A stretch of 64,000 nt of DNA from Streptomyces armeniacus. Its GTDB lineage: Bacteria; Actinomycetota; Actinomycetes; Streptomycetales; Streptomycetaceae. The stretch is taken from positions 3,091,367-3,155,366 of the forward strand of contig NZ_CP031320.1 in assembly GCF_003355155.1 (NCBI RefSeq), given 5' to 3'. Under the pieces are notes generated by a model that saw only the letters and a list, made by a program, of their open reading frames with translations, was not told the DNA's origin and did not search any database. The position numbers were made by a program, and so were the translations under genes. Below are positions 25,269 to 35,626 of the stretch, one piece after another; within the stretch, counting starts at the first letter, position 1, and each line of letters starts with the position of its first letter.

Positions 25269-25640
25269 GTGAACATCACCTTGAGTTCCGTGGTCATCGA
25301 CGCCGCCGAACCGGAGCCGGAAAGCGCCTTCTGGCACCGGCTGCTCGGCGGCTCGCTCACCCGGACGCCGACGAATCACTTCATCCAGGCCCCCGGCGTT
25401 CCGGTGCTCGTGATCCAGTCGGCCCCCGAGCAGACCGCGCCGGTCTGGCCGGACGGCAACTCCCAGCAGATGCACCTCGACTTCGCCGTCGACGACCTCG
25501 CGGCCGCCGACCGGCTGGCGGTCGAATCCGGCGCGGGCAGGCTGCGGCCCACCGACGACGTCCGGCCGGAACCGGAGGAAGGCAGCCGGATCTACACCAG
25601 CCCGGCCGGACACCCCTTCTGCCTGCGGCCGGCCGGCTGA
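25269..25640 (+). CDS. VOC (glyoxalase/bleomycin-resistance) superfamily protein
   Basis: A 123-aa single-domain VOC protein: N-terminal VVIDAAEPEPESAFWHRLLGG and central MHLDFAVDDLAAADR give the paired beta-alpha-beta-beta-beta units, ending GHPFCLRPAG. His and Glu metal ligands are only partly evident, so enzyme versus binding protein cannot be decided. GTGAACATC at 25269 has AGGAGAGG upstream. It is divergent from the TetR gene, its probable repressor. Confidence 0.85.
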   Translation: MNITLSSVVIDAAEPEPESAFWHRLLGGSLTRTPTNHFIQAPGVPVLVIQSAPEQTAPVWPDGNSQQMHLDFAVDDLAAADRLAVESGAGRLRPTDDVRPEPEEGSRIYTSPAGHPFCLRPAG

Positions 25641-25713
25641 GCGGCCGACGCCTCCCGGGGGCCCAAGCGCCCGGCGGCCACGGCGGCCCCCGGCCCCGCC
25701 CCGTACGTACGCC

Positions 25714-28211
25714 CTACGACGTGCGCCGCATCGCCGCCCGCGCCGGCAGCGTGACCGCCAGCAGGGCCAGGCCGCCGGCGGCGGCCACGAAGGCGCCGTA
25801 GAGCAGCGGGGGCACGTACGGTGCTTCGCCGGTCAGGCCGTTCATCATCGGGATCAGCGTGGCCGCGGCGATCGCGGAGCCGAGGATGACGCCGACCGTG
25901 GAGACCAGCAGGCTCTCCCAGCGGAGCATCCGGAGCACCTGGCGGCGGGTGGAGCCGATGAGCCGCAGCGTGTCCAGTTCGCGGCGGCGGTCGAGGACCG
26001 TCATCACCAGGGTGTTGACGGCGGCGATGGCGGCGAAGCCGCCGAGGACCACGGCCATCATGTTGTTGGACCAGGCGCCCAGCTTCGCGTCGAGGCTCTT
26101 CTCGGTGGCATAGCCGGAGGCGTCGGTGACCTCGCCCAGGCTGTCGAGCGACGCCGCGTCCCCGCCCCGTACGAGCAGCGTGCTGTCGAAGCCCGAGCTG
26201 ACGTGCCCGGCCAGGGACGCACGGTCCATGGTGACTCCGGCGACGCCGAGGCCGCGGGCGTAGACCGCGACGACCTCGGGGTCCGCCTCGGTGCCGTCGG
26301 GGAGGAAGAGCGGGAGCCGGTCGCCGACGCCGACGTCCGCCGAGGTCGCGAGGGTCCGGTCGATGGCGATACGGCCCTTGCCGAGCCGGTCCAGCTTGCC
26401 GTCGCGTACGTCCAGGTCCTGCACCTGGGCGAGTTCGGCGCCGGAGCCGGTGGCGCCCTGGGCCGACGCGCCCTGGAGCGCCTTGAACTCGCCGGAGCCG
26501 ACCGGCACCAGCACCTGCGTGTTCAGCAGGCCGACGGCCGAGTCCACGCCGGGCGCCTGTGCGGCGCGTTCCGCCGCGTCCACCGGGAGCCCGGCCGGGT
26601 CGGTGACCACGTGGTCCGCGGTGATGCCCGCGCGGAGCTGCTCGTCGGCGGCGTGGTTCTCGCTCGTGTGCATGAAGACCAGGGTCGAGGCGAAGGCCAT
26701 GGCGAGGACGATCGGGGTGATCGCGGAGGCCAGACGGCGGGCGTTCGTACGGGAGTTGGCCGCCGCTAGGTGCGCGGACGGGCCCGCGCCGCGCAGCGGG
26801 AGGCCGAAGAGGCCCGCGCACAGCCGCGCCACCAGCGGGCCGAGCAGCCCGACGGCGAGCATGAAGCACATGACGACGCCGAGTGCGGCGCTGGCCGCGT
26901 CGTCGCCCGCGGAGTTGGCGGCGACCCCGGTGAGGACGGTGCCGCCGACGAGGGCGGCGATGCCCAGCACCGTACGGATCACGCCCGGCCGCAGCCGTTC
27001 CACCGACGCCTCGGTGAGCGCCTGTCCCGGTTTGATCTTCGCGGGCCGGCGCCCGGCCCCCCAGCCCGCGCCGAGCGCGGTGAGCAGCCCGACGACGACG
27101 GCGGCGAGGAGCGGCAGCCCGGAGACGTGCACGTCCAGGGCCTCCGGGACCGCGCCGCGGTCCTGCAGCTGCCCGAACCACCAGTGCGCGAGCCCGATTC
27201 CCGGCAGGCAGCCGAGAATGCCGGCGAGCGGCGCGACAAGCACCGCCTCGGAGGCGACCGCGCGGCGGATCTGCCGCGGGGTGGCGCCGACGGCGCGCAG
27301 CAGCGCGTACTCGCGGGCCCGCTGGGCGACGGACAGCGCGACGGTCCCGGCCGCGGTGAACACCGCGACGATGGCGGCGATGCCGCCGAAGGAGCCGCCG
27401 ATGCCGAACAGCGTGTCCTTGGCGTAGCCGAGGCCCGGGTCCTCGACGGCGCCGCGGTCGGCGCCGGTGTTCACCTCGGCGCCGGAGCCGTCGAGGGCCT
27501 TCTTCACGGCGCCGGCGAGGGCGTCGGTGCCGGTACCGGGCTCCGCCAGTACGGCGATGGCGTCCGCCTTGCCGGGGTGGCCGGCGAGCGCGGGGGCCTG
27601 GGCGTCGGCGAACCAGGCGGTGGTGCCTTCGGCGCCGGCGTCCCGGGCCTTGTCCCCGGCGCCGGCCTCGGCGATGCCCGCGACGCGGAAGTCCTGCTGC
27701 CCCGTGGCGGTGTCGAGCGCGACGGTGTCGCCGACGGCGGCCTTCGCGGCGCGCGCCGCACCCGCGTCGAGTACGACCTCGCCGGTACGGGGCGCGTTCC
27801 CGGAGGTGAGTTCGGTGCCGGTGAAGGCGTGCGAGCCCCAGCCGTGCGCGGTAAGCGCGCTGTCCCCGGCCCGTACCGGGAGGGTGAAGTCCGGTACGGC
27901 GGCGGCCACGCCGGGCGCCTTCGCGGCCTTGTCCACCAGCCCGGCGTCCACGCGTGCCGTGTCCGGCAGCGGGACGGCCTCCTCCTCGCGGTCCTCGCCG
28001 CTGCCCGTGACGACGTACTCGTACTGGTCGGCCGCCGCGACGACCGGCGCCTTCTCGTACCGTTCCGCGGGCACCGACGCGCGCAGGCCGGTCTCGAGGA
28101 GGATGCCGCAGGCCGAGACGATCAGCGCGGACATCAGCAGCGCGACGAAGGTCCCCGCGAACGACGCGGGCTTGAAGCGGACGGCTGCGCGGGCGAGCCC
28201 GTTGGGCCGCT

Positions 28212-28215
<4 letters not shown>
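25714..28215 (-). CDS. ABC transporter permease, FtsX/MacB type, double domain
   Basis: An 833-aa permease with two FtsX modules. An N-terminal helix (FAGTFVALLMSALIVSACG) is followed by a large extracytoplasmic domain (about 60-250), three helices with VAQRAREYALLRAVGATPRQ, a linker, then a second extracytoplasmic domain and a final triple-helix block with VLDRRRELDTLRLIGSTRRQ. The two RELxxLRxxGxxxxQ loops are the coupling elements to the ATPase. The start overlaps the ATPase stop (ATGA). Such actinobacterial pairs export peptides or lipids, or resist cell-envelope antibiotics; the cargo here is unknown. Confidence 0.9.
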
Positions 28216-29066
<851 letters not shown>

Positions 29067-29376
29067 TTTTCGCCCTTTCGCGAGCTTTTCCTGCTGACGT
29101 TGTGGAGTGTGCGGGGGCGGTTGTGCGCCGGGCGTCACACCCGGGAGCCGAAGTGGAGGTGCTACCGCCGTAGGGGGTGGAGGAGGTGCGGCCCGCAGCG
29201 GGACCGCGTCCGGCCCCCGTCAGTCCACGATCCGCCGGAACGCGGCCCGAGTCGTCGGCACCAGGACCCACGTGCACCCGGTGCGGCTGCACCAGGACGT
29301 ACGGGCACCAGTCCCTCAGGACCAGGCGGCGCCGCCTCCGGATGACGACGCCGCCCGGGGAGGGGAGCGGGGCGGG
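29067..29376. other. Intergenic region upstream of the ABC exporter
   Basis: About 310 bases with no credible coding frame. It should contain the leftward promoter of the ABC exporter. I see no clear -35/-10 pair, repeat or RNA gene. Confidence 0.4.
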
Positions 29377-29552
29377 CTACCCGCTCGGGGTCACCAGCCC
29401 CGACTCGTACGCGAAGACCACCGCCTGGGCGCGGTCGCGCAGGTCCAGCCTGGTGAGGACGCGGCTCACGTGCGTCTGCACCGTCTTCGCGATGAGGCGG
29501 CGCGTCACGGAGTGGGCGAGCAGCGCGTCACGATGACGACCCGGATCGTCAT
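29377..29552 (-). pseudogene. NarL/FixJ response regulator, internally deleted remnant
   Basis: The ATG at 29552 begins MTIRVVIV, the first strand of a receiver domain. After a frame change the sequence jumps to DALLAHSVTRRLIA, the linker normally past residue 120, and then to VQTHVSRVL and DLRDRAQAVVFAYESGLV, the last part of the LuxR-type HTH, ending in TAG at 29377. Almost all of the receiver domain and half of the HTH are gone, leaving about 176 of an expected 660 bp. No phospho-acceptor Asp remains. Clearly non-functional as a regulator. Confidence 0.75.
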
Positions 29553-29589
29553 ACGTCTCCAGGGCGGCCGGGACGCGTGGCGCCGGGCG

Positions 29590-30091
29590 TCAGATGTCGG
29601 CACGCAGCGGCTCCCCCACTTCGTACATGTGCCGCAGTGCCTGGCGGTACGAGTCGACGAGGCCGGTCTCCGCGTAGGCCGGGACGTGAGGGCCTGGCGG
29701 CGCAGGTGGCCCCGCTTCTCGCCGTACGGGTCGGGCATCTCCATCCGCTTGTGGTTGGGCGCGAAGGCCATGCCCAAGTGCAGCCCGAACAGGGCCTGGT
29801 GGAGCGCGGCGAAGACGAGGACGCCGGCGGCGACGTCGGGGTCCTTGCCGATGTGGTTGGGGTTGGCGTGGTGGCGGTTGTGCTTGTCGTTCCACCACGC
29901 GTAGCTCATGCCGAGCAGCAGGTTGCCGTGGATGAGCCCGATGCGGCGGTTCGTGGCGAGGCCGAGCGCGGTGACCGCGATGGTTCGCGCGTGCCAGCCG
30001 GTGCGCCGGTCGAGCAGCCGCCGTTCCCTGATGTCGCGCAGCAGCGGCGCGAACTCGCTGCCCGCAGGGCGGTTTCGCCGGTCAGGGGCAT
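29590..30091 (-). pseudogene. Fatty acid desaturase, remnant with several deletions and frameshifts
   Basis: Pieces of an acyl-CoA/acyl-lipid desaturase lie in order on the minus strand: MPLTGETAL, then in another frame SEFAPLLRDIRERRLLDRR and LIHGNLLLGMSYAWWNDKHN followed by RHHANPNH (second histidine box), then GHLRRQALTSR, and in a third frame YAETGLVDSYRQALRHMYEV ending in TGA at 29590. The first histidine box (HDAGH) and the third (NYQIEHH) are missing. About 500 bp remain of an expected 1 kb or more. Confidence 0.75.
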
Positions 30092-30171
30092 GCGCTCACT
30101 CCGGACTGGTCAGGCGGTCCGGCGGTACGAGTCATTGTTGCCGGACGCCGTGAGGGCTATGATTCCTTCAT

Positions 30172-30189
30172 GTGAGGAAGATATCTCAC
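30172..30189. promoter_or_regulatory. Short palindrome upstream of the aminotransferase remnant
   Basis: GTGAG (30172-30176) and CTCAC (30185-30189) flank an 8-base AT-rich centre, 20 bases before the ATG of the broken aminotransferase gene. It could be an old operator. With five-base arms, chance is possible. Confidence 0.3.
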
Positions 30190-30208
30190 TTAAGAGTGGA
30201 GTCCCATC

Positions 30209-30873
30209 ATGTTCATTGATGCGGCGACGGGCAGCGTCTCCATCGCTCCGGGCTGGGACCGCGCGGCCGCGGCGGACACCCGCCGGCTCGGGGAGGTGCC
30301 GCTCGTCAGCGACGAGGCGTACCACCGCCTCGTATACCCCGGTCACACCCTGACCTCGGCGCTGGAGGTCGAGCAGCTGCGGGACCGGACGGTGTACGTC
30401 CGGACGTTCTCCAAGACGTACGCGATGACCGGCTGGCGGTGGGGTGCCTCGCCGGGCCGCGCGAGGTGGTGGACGCGGCGGCCCACGTGCACCGGACCCA
30501 CAACGGCTCGCTGAACACGGCGGTCCAGTACGCGGTCCTCGCCGCCCTCGGCCTGCCGGACAGCGTCGTCGACGCCATGACCGACACGTACCGGCGGCGC
30601 CGCGAGCTCGTGGTCGAGCGGCTGTCCGGCGTGCGCGGGCTGCACCTGGTGCCGCCGGAGGGGGCGTTCTACGGCTTCCTCCGCTACGACGCGGACCGGC
30701 CCTCCGAGGCGGTCGTACGCGAACTCGCCGAGCGGCGGGTGACGGTCCGCGCCGGCGCCGAGTACGGTCCTTCGGGCGAGGGGCACGTACGGATCTCGTT
30801 CGCGGCCTCCGAGGACGACCTGCGGACCGGGCTGGACCGCATCGTCCGCCACCTCGGTGCCGCGGGGGCCTGA
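30209..30873 (+). pseudogene. Class I/II aminotransferase, truncated and frameshifted
   Basis: The first frame (from ATG 30209) gives VPLVSDEAYHRLVYPG and VRTFSKTYAMTGWRWG, the PLP-lysine region SKTYAMTGWR of aspartate-type aminotransferases. Near 30444 the frame shifts to CLAGPREVVDAAAHVHRTHN and continues through LVPPEGAFYGFLRYD to a normal C-terminus. The large N-terminal part (about 150-200 residues including the cofactor ring-binding residues) is missing. Both faults argue for a dead gene; the frameshift alone could be a sequencing error, but the missing N-terminus could not. Confidence 0.8.
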
Positions 30874-31013
30874 CGGCGCCGGGTGCGCGTACGCCGTACC
30901 GCGCAGTGCGACCTGTCGAACGCACCGTACCCGGCGGCGAGATACCCTTTCCCTGCACTTCGGAGAGACACGGAAGAGACGCAGCAGAGGCGGAGAAGAG
31001 GTGGAGGAGGCCC

Positions 31014-31631
31014 GTGGCCGATCAGCAGGCCGCCCCACGCGGGGAGCGCAAGCTGCGCAGTGACACCCGCCGCAACCGCCGGCGCCTCCTCGAGGCCGTC
31101 GGCGAGCTCGCCCGCGAGGCGCCCGACCAGCTCTCCATGCAGGCGGTCGCGTCCCGCGCGGAGATCGGCCCGGCCACCGCGTACCGCTACTACTCGTCGG
31201 TGGACGACGTGCTCGCGGCGTACGTGCTCAGCGTCGTCGAGGAGCTCCGCGACTTCAGCACGGCGTCGACCGCGGAAGGGCGGCCGCTGTTCGACGCCGT
31301 CGTGGACAGGTGGGTGGATCTTCTCGCCGAGCACGGCCCGGCGCTGGTGCAGCTCCGGTCCCGGCGGGGCTATCTGGAGCGGCTGCACAGCGGGAACGAG
31401 ATCATCACCGCCACGCGGGACGCCTGGGTCGAGCCGGTGCGGGGACTGCTCGACGACATCGGCCTCTCGGACGAGATACTCGAATACGCCCTGTTCCTCA
31501 GCAACATGATGTTCGACCCGCGGGAGGTCCAGGACCTGCTGCAGGAGACCAGCCTGTCCCGCCGCGAGGTCATCAGCCGGCTGAGCGAGGCCTACCGCGG
31601 CGCGTTGCGCGGGTGGGTGCGGGCGGGCTGA
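31014..31631 (+). CDS. TetR/AcrR family transcriptional regulator
   Basis: A 205-aa TetR protein: DTRRNRRRLLEAVGELARE, then the HTH MQAVASRAEIGPATAYRYYS (residues 40-60), followed by a helical ligand domain. GTG at 31014 is preceded by GGAGGAGG. The downstream alpha/beta hydrolase operon is in the same direction, 225 bp further on, with a nested palindrome before it that this regulator may bind. Confidence 0.88.
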   Translation: MADQQAAPRGERKLRSDTRRNRRRLLEAVGELAREAPDQLSMQAVASRAEIGPATAYRYYSSVDDVLAAYVLSVVEELRDFSTASTAEGRPLFDAVVDRWVDLLAEHGPALVQLRSRRGYLERLHSGNEIITATRDAWVEPVRGLLDDIGLSDEILEYALFLSNMMFDPREVQDLLQETSLSRREVISRLSEAYRGALRGWVRAG

Positions 31632-31660
31632 CGCACCGTCGGGCGCCGGCGGGGCGCCGG

Positions 31661-31692
31661 CCCGGGTCCGCGTGCGCCCGGGTCCGCGTGCG
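31661..31692. repeat. Perfect 16-bp tandem duplication
   Basis: CCCGGGTCCGCGTGCG occurs twice without spacer (31661-31676 and 31677-31692), in the gap after the TetR gene. No function is evident. Confidence 0.8.
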
Positions 31693-31792
31693 CCCCGCCG
31701 CTTTCCGCGACGGCACCCCGACCTCCGAGCACCCCGGTCCCGGGACTCGGCGAGTAGCGGCGCTCGTCACATCCGCCGTCAGGCATTAGATG

Positions 31793-31820
31793 ATACGCTC
31801 GTCTCAAATCGTATGAGCGT
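31793..31820. promoter_or_regulatory. Nested palindrome upstream of the hydrolase operon
   Basis: Two inverted repeats share a centre: ACGCTC (31795-31800) with GAGCGT (31815-31820), and ATACG (31793-31797) with CGTAT (31810-31814). They lie 37 bp before the start of the alpha/beta hydrolase gene, in a locally AT-rich patch likely to hold its promoter. A probable repressor site, perhaps for the upstream TetR. Confidence 0.45.
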
Positions 31821-31856
31821 CTACGTCCACGTCCCACCTCGCCAAGGAGGTCAGCG

Positions 31857-32666
31857 GTGGCAACGCAGCAGGCAGGGCGCGAATCCGCCGGACCGGCCGG
31901 TTCCACCGTACGAGCGGGTGAGCTCGAAGTCGGGTTCATCGACGAGGGCGAGGGGCCGCCGCTCGTGCTCGTGCACGGCGGCGAGAGCGACCGCACCCAG
32001 TTCGCCACGCTCCGCGCGCGACTCGGCGCGGGCATCCGGGCGGTCTCCTACGACCAGCGCGACTCGGGGATCACCGTGAACCCGCCGGTCCCGTACACGC
32101 TGGAGGTCCTCGCCGACGACCTCGCCGCCTTTCTGGACGCGCTGGGGCTGCGGCGCGCGCACCTGCTGGGCACCTCCTTCGGCGGCGCCGTGGCGCAGCA
32201 CGCGGCGCTCCGGCATCCCGAACGGGTCGCGTCCCTCGTACTGGTCGCGACCACGCCGAGCTTCGCCATCGGCAGCGAGGCGATCGACGAACTCCTGAAC
32301 ATGACCCACGAGGAGCGGCAGAAAGCCGCCCCCGAGTTCTTCTTCACCCCCGAAGGCCAGGCCGAGCTGCGCGCCCGCCCCGTACGGACGCTCACCGCCC
32401 GTACGCCCGAGCAGAGCGCACGCCGCCACGAGGTCGCCCGGCAGCACGAGGTACGGGACCGCCTCGCGGAGATCGCCGCGCCCACCCTGATCGTGCACGG
32501 CACGGCGGACCGGCTGGCGCCCTACGACGGCGCCGTCCTGATGGAGCAGCGGATCCCGAACGCCGCGCTGCGTTCGATCGACGGCGGACGGCACGGGATC
32601 GCGGTGGAGTTCGCGGACACGGTCGGCCGCTGGGTACGCGAGTTCCTCGGCGTGGACGCGGCATGA
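31857..32666 (+). CDS. Alpha/beta hydrolase
   Basis: A 269-aa alpha/beta-fold hydrolase. Oxyanion region VLVHGGESD, nucleophile elbow GTSFGG (Ser107), catalytic Asp in VHGTADRLAP, and His in GGRHGIAVEF complete the triad. Length and pattern fit esterase, lactonase or C-C hydrolase families. GTG at 31857 has AAGGAGGTC upstream. It heads an operon with DUF3500, gamma-glutamyltranspeptidase and DUF1275 genes; its stop overlaps the next start (ATGA). The substrate is unknown; the neighbour suggests gamma-glutamyl or related conjugates, which is inference. Confidence 0.9.
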   Translation: MATQQAGRESAGPAGSTVRAGELEVGFIDEGEGPPLVLVHGGESDRTQFATLRARLGAGIRAVSYDQRDSGITVNPPVPYTLEVLADDLAAFLDALGLRRAHLLGTSFGGAVAQHAALRHPERVASLVLVATTPSFAIGSEAIDELLNMTHEERQKAAPEFFFTPEGQAELRARPVRTLTARTPEQSARRHEVARQHEVRDRLAEIAAPTLIVHGTADRLAPYDGAVLMEQRIPNAALRSIDGGRHGIAVEFADTVGRWVREFLGVDAA

Positions 32667-33775
32667 CCGACGCCGGGCGCGAGGTCGCGCACCGGATGGC
32701 CGAGGCCGCCCGGGAGTGGCTGGACTCCCTCGACGCGCACCAGCGCAGGACGGCCGTGGGGCCGCCGCCGGGCGCCGGCGGCGCGGCGGAGGCCGAACGT
32801 ACCCGCTGGTTCTACACGCCCACCGACCACGGCGGCCTCACCTTCCACCAGCAGCGCCCCGCCCAGCACCGGCTGCTGATGCGGCTGGTCGCGAGCGGGC
32901 TGTCCGAGGCCGGGTACAACACCGTCGCCACCGTGCTCGGCCTGGAGAACGTCCTCGACCACGTCGAGGACTTCTCGGTGAACTGGGGCCGGGAACGCAC
33001 CCGCGACCCCGGCATGTACTACCTGCGGGTCTTCGGCGAGCCCGGCGGGACGCGGCCGTGGGGATGGCGGTTCGGCGGCCACCACGTCTCGCTCAACAAC
33101 CTGGTGGTGGACGGGCGCGTCGCCGCCGCCACGCCGTGCTTCCTGGGCGCCGACCCGGCCGCGTCGCCGCTGCTGGGCGGCGCGACGCTGCGCCCGCTGG
33201 GCACGGCCGAGGACATGGCCCGCGAACTGGTCCGCTCCCTGCGCCCCGAGTACGCCGCCCGCGCGGTGCTGCTGGCACGCGCCCCGGACGACATCGTGGC
33301 GGGCAACAGCACCCGCGTCGACGACCGCGTGGTGCAGCGCAGCGAACTCTGGCGCCCCGGCGGGCACATCCCGGACCGCGCCGAGCAGCCGGCCACCGGC
33401 CTCGACGGTGCAAACCGGCGGGCGCTGTCCCTCACCCCGCCGCCCAAGGGCGTACCGGGCGCCGAACTCGACGCGGCGCAGCGCGAGTTGCTGCGGGCCC
33501 TGCTCGGCACCTACCTCGACCGCGTCCCGGACGGGGTGTCCCCGCTGCCCCGCTACGACGACCCGGCCGCGCTGGACGCCGTACACCTCGCCTGGGCCGG
33601 CTCCACCGTGCCGGGCGAGCCGCACTACTACCGGCTGCAGGGCCCGCGGCTGCTCATCGAGTGGACCAACATCCACCGCGGCGTCAACCACGCCCACGCC
33701 GTGTGGCGGGACCCGGAGACCGACTTCGGCGGCGACGTCCTCGCCGACCACCACGCCGCGCACCACGCGCCATAG
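32663..33775 (+). CDS. DUF3500 domain protein
   Basis: A 370-aa protein matching DUF3500: WFYTPTDHGGLTFHQQRPAQ near residue 50, the central RPWGWRFGGHHVSLNNLVVD, and LLIEWTNIHRGVNHAHAVWR with a His-rich end (DHHAAHHAP). The clustered His/Trp residues suggest metal or cofactor binding, but no activity is established for the family. No signal peptide. Coupled to the hydrolase by a four-base overlap and followed by gamma-glutamyltranspeptidase, so it probably acts on the same substrate. Confidence 0.85.
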   Translation: MTDAGREVAHRMAEAAREWLDSLDAHQRRTAVGPPPGAGGAAEAERTRWFYTPTDHGGLTFHQQRPAQHRLLMRLVASGLSEAGYNTVATVLGLENVLDHVEDFSVNWGRERTRDPGMYYLRVFGEPGGTRPWGWRFGGHHVSLNNLVVDGRVAAATPCFLGADPAASPLLGGATLRPLGTAEDMARELVRSLRPEYAARAVLLARAPDDIVAGNSTRVDDRVVQRSELWRPGGHIPDRAEQPATGLDGANRRALSLTPPPKGVPGAELDAAQRELLRALLGTYLDRVPDGVSPLPRYDDPAALDAVHLAWAGSTVPGEPHYYRLQGPRLLIEWTNIHRGVNHAHAVWRDPETDFGGDVLADHHAAHHAP

Positions 33776-33793
33776 GAACGGAACGCGACAGAC

Positions 33794-35626
33794 ATGGCCG
33801 GTCAACAACCGTCACCGACCGACGTACACCCTGACAGGACGCCCCACACGACGCGCCCCACGCTGCGCGGCTCCTTCGGCATGTGCGCGTCGACGCACTG
33901 GCTGGCCTCCGCGACCGCCCAGTCCGTACTGGAGCGGGGCGGCAACGCCTTCGACGCGGCCACCGCCGGCGCCTTCGTACTGCACGTGGCCGAACCCCAT
34001 CTCAACGGGCCCGGCGGCGACCTCGTCGCCGTGCTCGCCACCGCGGCGGACCCGTCCCCGCGCGTCCTCGCGGGCCAGGGCCACGCCCCGCGGGGAGCCA
34101 CGATCGAGCACTTCCGCGCCCAAGGGCTGGACCACGTCCCGGGCGCGGGCGCCCTGGCCGCCGCCGTCCCGGGCGCCGTCGACTCCTGGCTGTGGCTGCT
34201 CGCCGAGTCCGGTACGTGGGAGCTCGCCGACGTCCTGGCGTACGCGATCCACTACGCGGAGCACGGAGTGCCGGTCGTACCCCAACTGGCGCGCGTCCTG
34301 GCCACGGTGGAGGACCTCTTCCGTACGCACTGGCCCACGTCGTACGAGCAGTGGATGCCCGGAGGACGGGTCCCGCGGGCGTACGAGACCCTGGTCAACC
34401 CCGCGTACGCCCGTACGCTGCGCCGGCTGATCAGCGCGGGCGCCGGCGGGACCCGGACCGCACGGATCGGCTCCGCGCGGCACATCTGGCGAACGGGGTT
34501 CGTGGCGGCCACCGCGGCGGAGTTCGCGGCCAGGCCGCACCGGCACTCCTCGGGCGGGCACCACGCCGGAGTGATCACCGCCGCCGACTTCACCGACTTC
34601 CATCCGTCCCTCGAATCCGCGGTCACCGCGGAGTTCAGGGGGACGACGGTGGCGAAGGCGGGCCTGTGGTCCCAGGGCCCCGTACTGCTGCAGGCCCTCA
34701 CCGTGCTCGACCACTTCGACGACGAGTCGATCAACCCGTCCACGGCCACGGGGATCCACACCATCACCGAGGCCCTGAAGCTCGCCATGGCCGACCGGGA
34801 GGCGTACTACGGGCATCTCGACCCGGCGGAAGCGGAGGCCGTGGCGGGCCGCCTGCTGTCCCCCCGGTACAGCAAGGAGCGCGCCGGCCTGATCAGCGCC
34901 GCCGCGTCAACCGCGCTGAGACCCGGCGACATCGGCGTCACCCCGTACACGCCGCCGCTCGTCACCCGGCAGCACACCGTACGGGCCGACGGCGAGGGCG
35001 GCGTCGGCGAACCCACCGTCCAGCAGACGGGGGAGACGCGGGGCGACACCTGCCACATCGACGTCGTCGACCGCTGGGGGAACATCATCTCCGCCACACC
35101 GTCGGGAGGTTGGCTCCAGTCCTCGCCCGCCGTGCCGGGCCTCGGCTTCGCGCTGGGCACACGGCTCCAGATGACCTGGCTGGACCCGGCGGCCCCGGCA
35201 CGCCTGACACCGGGACGGCGGCCCCGTACGACCCTGACCCCCACCCTGCTGCTGCGCGACGGCAGCCCCGTGGCCGCGCTGGGCTCACCCGGGGGCGACC
35301 AGCAGGACCAGTGGCAACTCCTCTATCTCGTACGCACGCTGGCCCTCGGCATGGACCCGCAGGAGGCGATCGACGCACCCGCGTTCCACACCACCGCGGT
35401 ACCGGGCTCGTTCTGGCCGAGGACGTGGACGCCCCGGGGACTGGTGATCGAGGCACGGGCGGACCGGGCGGCCATCGGCGAACTGCGCGCACGCGGCCAC
35501 GACGTGACCGTCTCCGGACCGTGGAGCCAGGGCCGGCTGTCGGTCGTCACGCGCGACCCGTCCAGCGGCGCCCTCCAGGCGGCGGCGAACCCGCGGGGCG
35601 CCCAGGGCTACGCGGCGGGACGGTGA
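33794..35626 (+). CDS. ggt: Gamma-glutamyltranspeptidase family enzyme
   Basis: A 610-aa N-terminal-nucleophile hydrolase. The large-subunit half has GNAFDAATAGAF and NGPGGDLVAV. The processing site is GETRGDTCHIDVVD, where Thr419 would become the new N-terminus and nucleophile after self-cleavage. The small subunit has SPGGDQQDQWQ and ends normally. Family enzymes hydrolyse or transfer gamma-glutamyl groups from glutathione-like thiols and conjugates. No signal peptide is visible (MAGQQPSPTDVHPDR), unusual for secreted GGTs, so a cytoplasmic role in catabolism is possible. The stop overlaps the next gene by four bases (GTGA). Confidence 0.9.
   Translation: MAGQQPSPTDVHPDRTPHTTRPTLRGSFGMCASTHWLASATAQSVLERGGNAFDAATAGAFVLHVAEPHLNGPGGDLVAVLATAADPSPRVLAGQGHAPRGATIEHFRAQGLDHVPGAGALAAAVPGAVDSWLWLLAESGTWELADVLAYAIHYAEHGVPVVPQLARVLATVEDLFRTHWPTSYEQWMPGGRVPRAYETLVNPAYARTLRRLISAGAGGTRTARIGSARHIWRTGFVAATAAEFAARPHRHSSGGHHAGVITAADFTDFHPSLESAVTAEFRGTTVAKAGLWSQGPVLLQALTVLDHFDDESINPSTATGIHTITEALKLAMADREAYYGHLDPAEAEAVAGRLLSPRYSKERAGLISAAASTALRPGDIGVTPYTPPLVTRQHTVRADGEGGVGEPTVQQTGETRGDTCHIDVVDRWGNIISATPSGGWLQSSPAVPGLGFALGTRLQMTWLDPAAPARLTPGRRPRTTLTPTLLLRDGSPVAALGSPGGDQQDQWQLLYLVRTLALGMDPQEAIDAPAFHTTAVPGSFWPRTWTPRGLVIEARADRAAIGELRARGHDVTVSGPWSQGRLSVVTRDPSSGALQAAANPRGAQGYAAGR

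Noticed and set aside
29067..30208. Insertion sequence or transposon behind the gene decay
   Set aside because: No transposase-like peptide and no terminal inverted repeats were found in this interval.
30209..30873. Two separate small genes instead of one broken aminotransferase
   Set aside because: The two frames are the consecutive parts of a single aminotransferase fold, joined at a frameshift near 30444.
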